From positions 1-64,000 of the forward strand of contig JBLRWO010000020.1 in assembly GCA_047921215.1 (NCBI GenBank): a stretch of 64,000 nt of DNA. The letters run 5' to 3'. Positions 60,563 to 64,000 of this stretch are shown one piece after another; the first letter of the stretch is position 1, and each line of letters begins with the position of its first letter. The DNA is from RECM01 sp047921215. Lineage in GTDB: Bacteria; Bacteroidota; Rhodothermia; Balneolales; Cyclonatronaceae. The notes beneath the pieces were generated by a model. The model did not search any database. It was not told the DNA's origin and saw only the letters and a list, made by a program, of their open reading frames with translations. The position numbers and the translations under genes were made by a program.

Positions 60563-61867
60563 CTATTTTTGCTTGAAGACCATCGTGATCGGAACGCCAC
60601 GGAAGGAGTACTTTTCACGAAGCTGGTTCTCTATATATCGTCTGTAGTGCGGCGGGAGTTCCCGCGGATTGTTCATAAAGAAAGAAAAAACGGGCGGGTT
60701 TTGCTTGACCTGGGCAGCAAAGGTAATTTTGAGCGGCTTGCCCCTGGCGAAAGGGAGTGGTCTGTTCTCAAGCGTTTCTCTTATAAACTCATTAAGCTGG
60801 GCTGTGCTGATTTTTTTATTGCGCTGTTCGAGTACCTCATCGGCCAGATCAATCACTTTGTAGATGCGCGTTTTATTCAGGGCCGATATGGATACCACCG
60901 GGATATAATCGAGGGTCTGAAGCCGGGTTTTTATTGCCAGTTCGAATTCTTTAAATGTGTTGGTTTCTTTCTCAACCAGATCCCATTTATTGATCGCGAT
61001 GATGATGCCCTTGTTAAACTTTTCGGACTCAGCCAGCAACCTGATGTCCTGAGCCTCCAGCCCACGGGTGGCATCGATTACCATGATTACCACATCGCTT
61101 TCACGTATGGCCCGGTGGGTACGCAGTGTACTGTAAAACTCGATATTCTCTTTAACTTTGGTTTTTCGCCGGAGACCCGCCGTATCGACCAGAATGTATT
61201 TTCTACCCTCATACTCGAGCAGGCTGTTTATGGAATCGCGTGTTGTACCGGCAATTTCGGTTACGATAGATCGCTCATCTTTAAGAACGGCATTCACAAA
61301 ACTACTTTTCCCAACATTGGGCCGGCCAATTATGGCGAGTTTGGGGTAATCACTCTCAATATCGGGAACATCTTCGGGAAGAAGTTCAACAATCCGGTCC
61401 ATCAGTTCGCCGGTACCCATGCCGCTTACGGACGATACCGGAAAAAGATCATCGAACCCAAGGCTGTAAAAAGAGGACGCATTCCATCTTCGCTCTTCAT
61501 TGTCGGCTTTGTTTGCCACAACAATGACAGGTTTCTTCTGTTTGCGCAGTATATCAGCTACATTTGAATCCAGGTCGACCAGGCCATGCTCCACATCCAC
61601 CATGAAAAGAACGACATCCGATTCTTCAAGGGCGATGTGAACCTGCTCCCGGATACCGGCAACCATTATGTCCGGGTCATCGGGTACGTATCCGCCGGTA
61701 TCTATCACGTTGAATGTTCTTCCGTTCCAGAAGGATTCTCCATAATGACGGTCGCGGGTCACTCCCGATTCGTCGTGTACAATCGCCACACGCTCGCCAA
61801 TCAACCTGTTAAATAGTGTGGATTTACCCACATTGGGTCTTCCTACAATGGCGACTACTGGTAACAT
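60563..61867 (-). CDS. der: Ribosome biogenesis GTPase Der
   Basis: Der (EngA) assists 50S assembly. The 434-residue protein has two GTPase domains: GRPNVGKST with DTGGYVPDD (G1) and NKAD, then GRPNVGKSSF with DTAGLRR and NKWD (G2), followed by a KH-like C-terminal domain ending KFSFRGVPITMVF-like (here YSFRGVPITMVF). It precedes nuoI by 94 nt on the same strand and is divergent from the small membrane protein gene at 61952. Confidence 0.97.
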   Translation of the reverse strand: MLPVVAIVGRPNVGKSTLFNRLIGERVAIVHDESGVTRDRHYGESFWNGRTFNVIDTGGYVPDDPDIMVAGIREQVHIALEESDVVLFMVDVEHGLVDLDSNVADILRKQKKPVIVVANKADNEERRWNASSFYSLGFDDLFPVSSVSGMGTGELMDRIVELLPEDVPDIESDYPKLAIIGRPNVGKSSFVNAVLKDERSIVTEIAGTTRDSINSLLEYEGRKYILVDTAGLRRKTKVKENIEFYSTLRTHRAIRESDVVIMVIDATRGLEAQDIRLLAESEKFNKGIIIAINKWDLVEKETNTFKEFELAIKTRLQTLDYIPVVSISALNKTRIYKVIDLADEVLEQRNKKISTAQLNEFIRETLENRPLPFARGKPLKITFAAQVKQNPPVFSFFMNNPRELPPHYRRYIENQLREKYSFRGVPITMVFKQK

Positions 61868-61951
61868 ATACTTTTGTATTCCGTGTTATTGGCTTATTTT
61901 GGTGTGAAATCTACGGAAATATTTGACGACTTTGTCATCCGGATACCATAT

Positions 61952-62188
61952 ATGATTCAAAGCCTTTACCTGGACTTCGGTTTTTTCGGATCCACACTGA
62001 TCCTGATATTCGTCTTTTTCTGCTTTGTATTCTGGATTGCAGGTATATCAGGGCTGGCCGATCAGAAACACTCAAAAAATCCGAACCTGAAGATAGTTAT
62101 GAGTATTTTTGTGCCTCCTTTTCCCATTCTTTGGCTGGTATATGATATGTACCGGCAAAACAGGCGCCTCAAAGGGAAAGACGTTTAA
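61952..62188 (+). CDS. Small two-helix membrane protein
   Basis: The 78-residue protein has two hydrophobic segments (about 9-30 and 49-65) and a positively charged C-terminus (RQNRRLKGKDV). No family is recognised. The frame is open from 61874, but ATG 61952 gives a normal membrane-protein start. It is divergent from der and convergent with the helicase gene. It has the look of a real small gene, but without homologues it is only probable. Confidence 0.55.
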   Translation: MIQSLYLDFGFFGSTLILIFVFFCFVFWIAGISGLADQKHSKNPNLKIVMSIFVPPFPILWLVYDMYRQNRRLKGKDV

Positions 62189-62208
62189 GCCATTCTGGAT
62201 TCAACCTG

Positions 62209-62246
62209 AAAACGGCCTGTTAACTTGACAGGTAAGGGGTGGCCGT
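62209..62246 (-). terminator. Hairpin after the helicase stop
   Basis: ACGGCC and GGCCGT (62212-62217 and 62241-62246) can pair, or alternatively CCTGT/ACAGG inside; on the minus strand a TTTT run follows. It overlaps the end of the helicase coding sequence by one base. It is a moderate terminator at best. Confidence 0.45.
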
Positions 62247-64000
62247 TATGGCTGTGTTGATCTGTCGGGCAGTGATGGCTGTTCAGGTAAGGTTGCAGGC
62301 TCCTTTGCTTCGACCAGGACCCATGGTTCCAGAATGTTGTCGCCAAAAGATTCAATAAACCGGGAAGGTTTCGTAAAAAACTCACCATAAACTGATTGCT
62401 GAAGTACGGGATAGGTAATGTAGAGCTGTTCCCGTGCCCGGGTTACAGCGACGTAGAGCAGGCGGAGCTCTTCATCCAAATCCTCATCCTTTTCAAGGGC
62501 ATAACCGCTTGGAATAACCCCGTCCAGGCATTGTATAATAAAAACTTGCTCCCACTCAAGCCCTTTTGCCGAATGTATCGTTGTCAGAACAAGTGGCTGT
62601 TCATCTTTCCTGCCGGGTTCTGAATCCACCACCGTTGCATCTATCGGGTCGAGAACCAGATCGTCGAGAATCTGCTGGTAGCGGGTGAAATTATTACAGA
62701 TTCCCGAGAAGGATTCCAGATCTTTGAGCCTTTTGGGGTAATCATCGAATTTTTTTTCGCATATGGGTTTATAGTACTCAATGATCTTACTTACCGCATC
62801 ACCCGGAGAGGTATCGCTATGTCCTACAGTTTTAAGCAGTGCAAACAAAACCGACAGATTTTGTTTGTACTTGCCTGTTACAATTCCGGATTCCAGTATC
62901 TGATCGGAGTTCGGATTTGAGTAAATCCAGTCGATCAGTTCTCCAGCCGTTTTGGGCCCTATTCCATCTACCAGTGTAAGTATTCTGTTCCAGGCAATGG
63001 CGTCATTATTATTGACCACAACCCTGAGATGAGCCAGAACGTCCTTAATATGGGCCGCTTCAGAAAATTTTTGCCCACCGAATTTAACATATGGTATTTT
63101 CCTTTTACCCAGTTCAATTTCCAGATCAAAGGAATCGCGGCTGTTTCGGAACAATATGGCCACGTCATTTAATGATATGTCCTGTTCACGCAGGTTCAGA
63201 ATCATCTGGGCTATAAACCGGGATTGCTCCCGTTCATCCGATGCCTTTACCAGGGCAGGCAGTTCTCCATCCTCCCTGCGGGTATACAGCTTTTTTTCAT
63301 ATTTCTGTTTCGCATATTCCAGGACATTATTGGCCAGTGTAAGTATATTCCCGACCGACCGGTAATTCTCTTCGAGTCTTATTACCCTGGTGTCCGGATA
63401 CAAACCGGGAAACTCCATAATATTTTTGTGATCGGCGCCCCTGAATGCATATATACTCTGCGCATCGTCGCCAACGGCCATTACATTTTGATGAACCGAA
63501 CAGAAGAGCTTAACAAGTTCTGCCTGCATGGCGTTAGTGTCCTGATACTCATCAACAAGCACATACCGGTTCACGGCAGCAACTTCATTCCTGATGTCGG
63601 CATGGGTCTCAAGCAGTTTCAGGGTGTAGACTAACAGGTCATCGAAATCCATGACCTTGTTCTGGAATTTATACCGGCTGTATACCTCGGCAAGGTGCTC
63701 AATACGTTCGATGTGTACCAGGAATTGATCATACCGCGAATCGACTACTTCATGCAGCGACATTCTCCTGTTAACAGCTGTGCTGATGATGGCAAGCAGC
63801 GTGTTTTTATTGGGAAAACGCTGGCTCAGTTTGTTGAATTTAAGTTCCGTACGCAACAACTGGAGTACATCGAGGGAATCTGATGTATCAATGATGGTAA
63901 AATTATCGGGAAACCCCAGGCGGGATGCGTATTTGTGAAGGACCGTATTGCAGAAATAATGGAAGGTACCCCCGCGAATCCGTTGGCAACGGGTGTCAAG
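62246..64000 (-). CDS. UvrD/PcrA-type superfamily 1 DNA helicase (N-terminal part outside the window)
   Basis: About 584 residues are visible; the N-terminal Walker A part lies outside. The frame continues to the window edge with LDTRCQRIRGGTFHYFCNTV, so the gene is larger than the open stretch from 63859. Helicase motifs are intact: VLVDEYQDTNAMQ (II), VGDDAQSIYAFRGAD (III), LEENYRS (IV), TTIHSAKGLEWEQVF (V) and LLYVAVTRAREQLYI (VI). It is a 3'-5' helicase for repair and replication; UvrD, Rep and PcrA are not separated by what is seen. Confidence 0.92.
   Translation of the reverse strand, partial: LDTRCQRIRGGTFHYFCNTVLHKYASRLGFPDNFTIIDTSDSLDVLQLLRTELKFNKLSQRFPNKNTLLAIISTAVNRRMSLHEVVDSRYDQFLVHIERIEHLAEVYSRYKFQNKVMDFDDLLVYTLKLLETHADIRNEVAAVNRYVLVDEYQDTNAMQAELVKLFCSVHQNVMAVGDDAQSIYAFRGADHKNIMEFPGLYPDTRVIRLEENYRSVGNILTLANNVLEYAKQKYEKKLYTRREDGELPALVKASDEREQSRFIAQMILNLREQDISLNDVAILFRNSRDSFDLEIELGKRKIPYVKFGGQKFSEAAHIKDVLAHLRVVVNNNDAIAWNRILTLVDGIGPKTAGELIDWIYSNPNSDQILESGIVTGKYKQNLSVLFALLKTVGHSDTSPGDAVSKIIEYYKPICEKKFDDYPKRLKDLESFSGICNNFTRYQQILDDLVLDPIDATVVDSEPGRKDEQPLVLTTIHSAKGLEWEQVFIIQCLDGVIPSGYALEKDEDLDEELRLLYVAVTRAREQLYITYPVLQQSVYGEFFTKPSRFIESFGDNILEPWVLVEAKEPATLPEQPSLPDRSTQP

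Noticed and set aside
60569..61567. Plus-strand 332-residue frame opposite der
   Set aside because: Der is certain on the minus strand; this frame has no family pattern and is a long antisense shadow.

Overview
The window looks like ordinary chromosomal core genome of a Gram-negative FCB-group bacterium. Balneolota/Rhodothermota (for example Balneolaceae) is the best guess, with Bacteroidota next. The reasons are HprK without a visible PTS, a short HPF, an RF2 with programmed frameshift, sparse Shine-Dalgarno sequences, promoters of the TTG-N20-TAnnTTTG kind, 7TMR-DISM/SpoIIE regulators, outer-membrane beta-barrels, and carotenoid glycoside genes resembling those of Salinibacter, Rhodothermus and Chlorobi. 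This placement is inference from gene content. I see no insertion sequence, prophage, CRISPR array, tRNA or rRNA.

Layout. 1-2.7 kb (minus): rimP-nusA-infB, with infB cut by the window edge and a terminator-like hairpin 21 nt in front of rimP. 2.9-7.3 kb: a DUF192 lipoprotein, then coaE, nadB and prfB (programmed +1 frameshift, so the gene is longer than its open frame) and a DUF883 membrane protein. 7.3-13.6 kb: a CysQ/IMPase-like phosphatase, a YfcC transporter, YbaK, YtxH, a non-coding gap with a possible structured RNA, and proB-proA. 13.6-18.8 kb (minus): two ABC-exporter halves with complementary degenerate ATP sites, flanking an RNase Z that has a long Arg/Asp/Tyr-rich tail. 18.8-21.3 kb: a renalase-like flavoprotein and an AtuA-like protein.

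21.4-31.2 kb (plus): a translation and division block, thrS-infC(AUC start)-rpmI-rplT-pheS-pheT-small coiled coil-zapA-6S RNA-ymdB-lolD-like-TPR protein. 31.8-33.6 kb (minus): an SDR with queE and queD. 33.7-41.2 kb (minus): a beta-barrel protein, a 7TMR-DISM PP2C phosphatase, a DUF4097 protein, an HD protein, an MFS permease and a CHAD protein. 41.3-45.2 kb: a GCS2-CBS fusion, a GAF-PP2C phosphatase and an O-methyltransferase. 45.4-48.8 kb: acyltransferase, CrtC-like hydratase and GT2 glycosyltransferase, a probable carotenoid glycoside ester set. 48.9-52.3 kb: xerC-hpf-hprK and an M23 peptidase. 52.4-54.8 kb (minus): a SpoU methyltransferase, an orphan OmpR-type regulator and an esterase. 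55-64 kb: bioB, bioA, a conserved protein of unknown function, a peroxiredoxin, membrane and DinB-like proteins, nuoI, der, and a UvrD-type helicase cut by the window edge.

The most interesting items are the RNA-level signals (RF2 frameshift, infC AUC start, 6S RNA, terminators placed directly before start codons, a possible new structured RNA at 10.8 kb), the RNase Z variant with its tail, and the carotenoid decoration set. I found no clearly undescribed multi-gene system.
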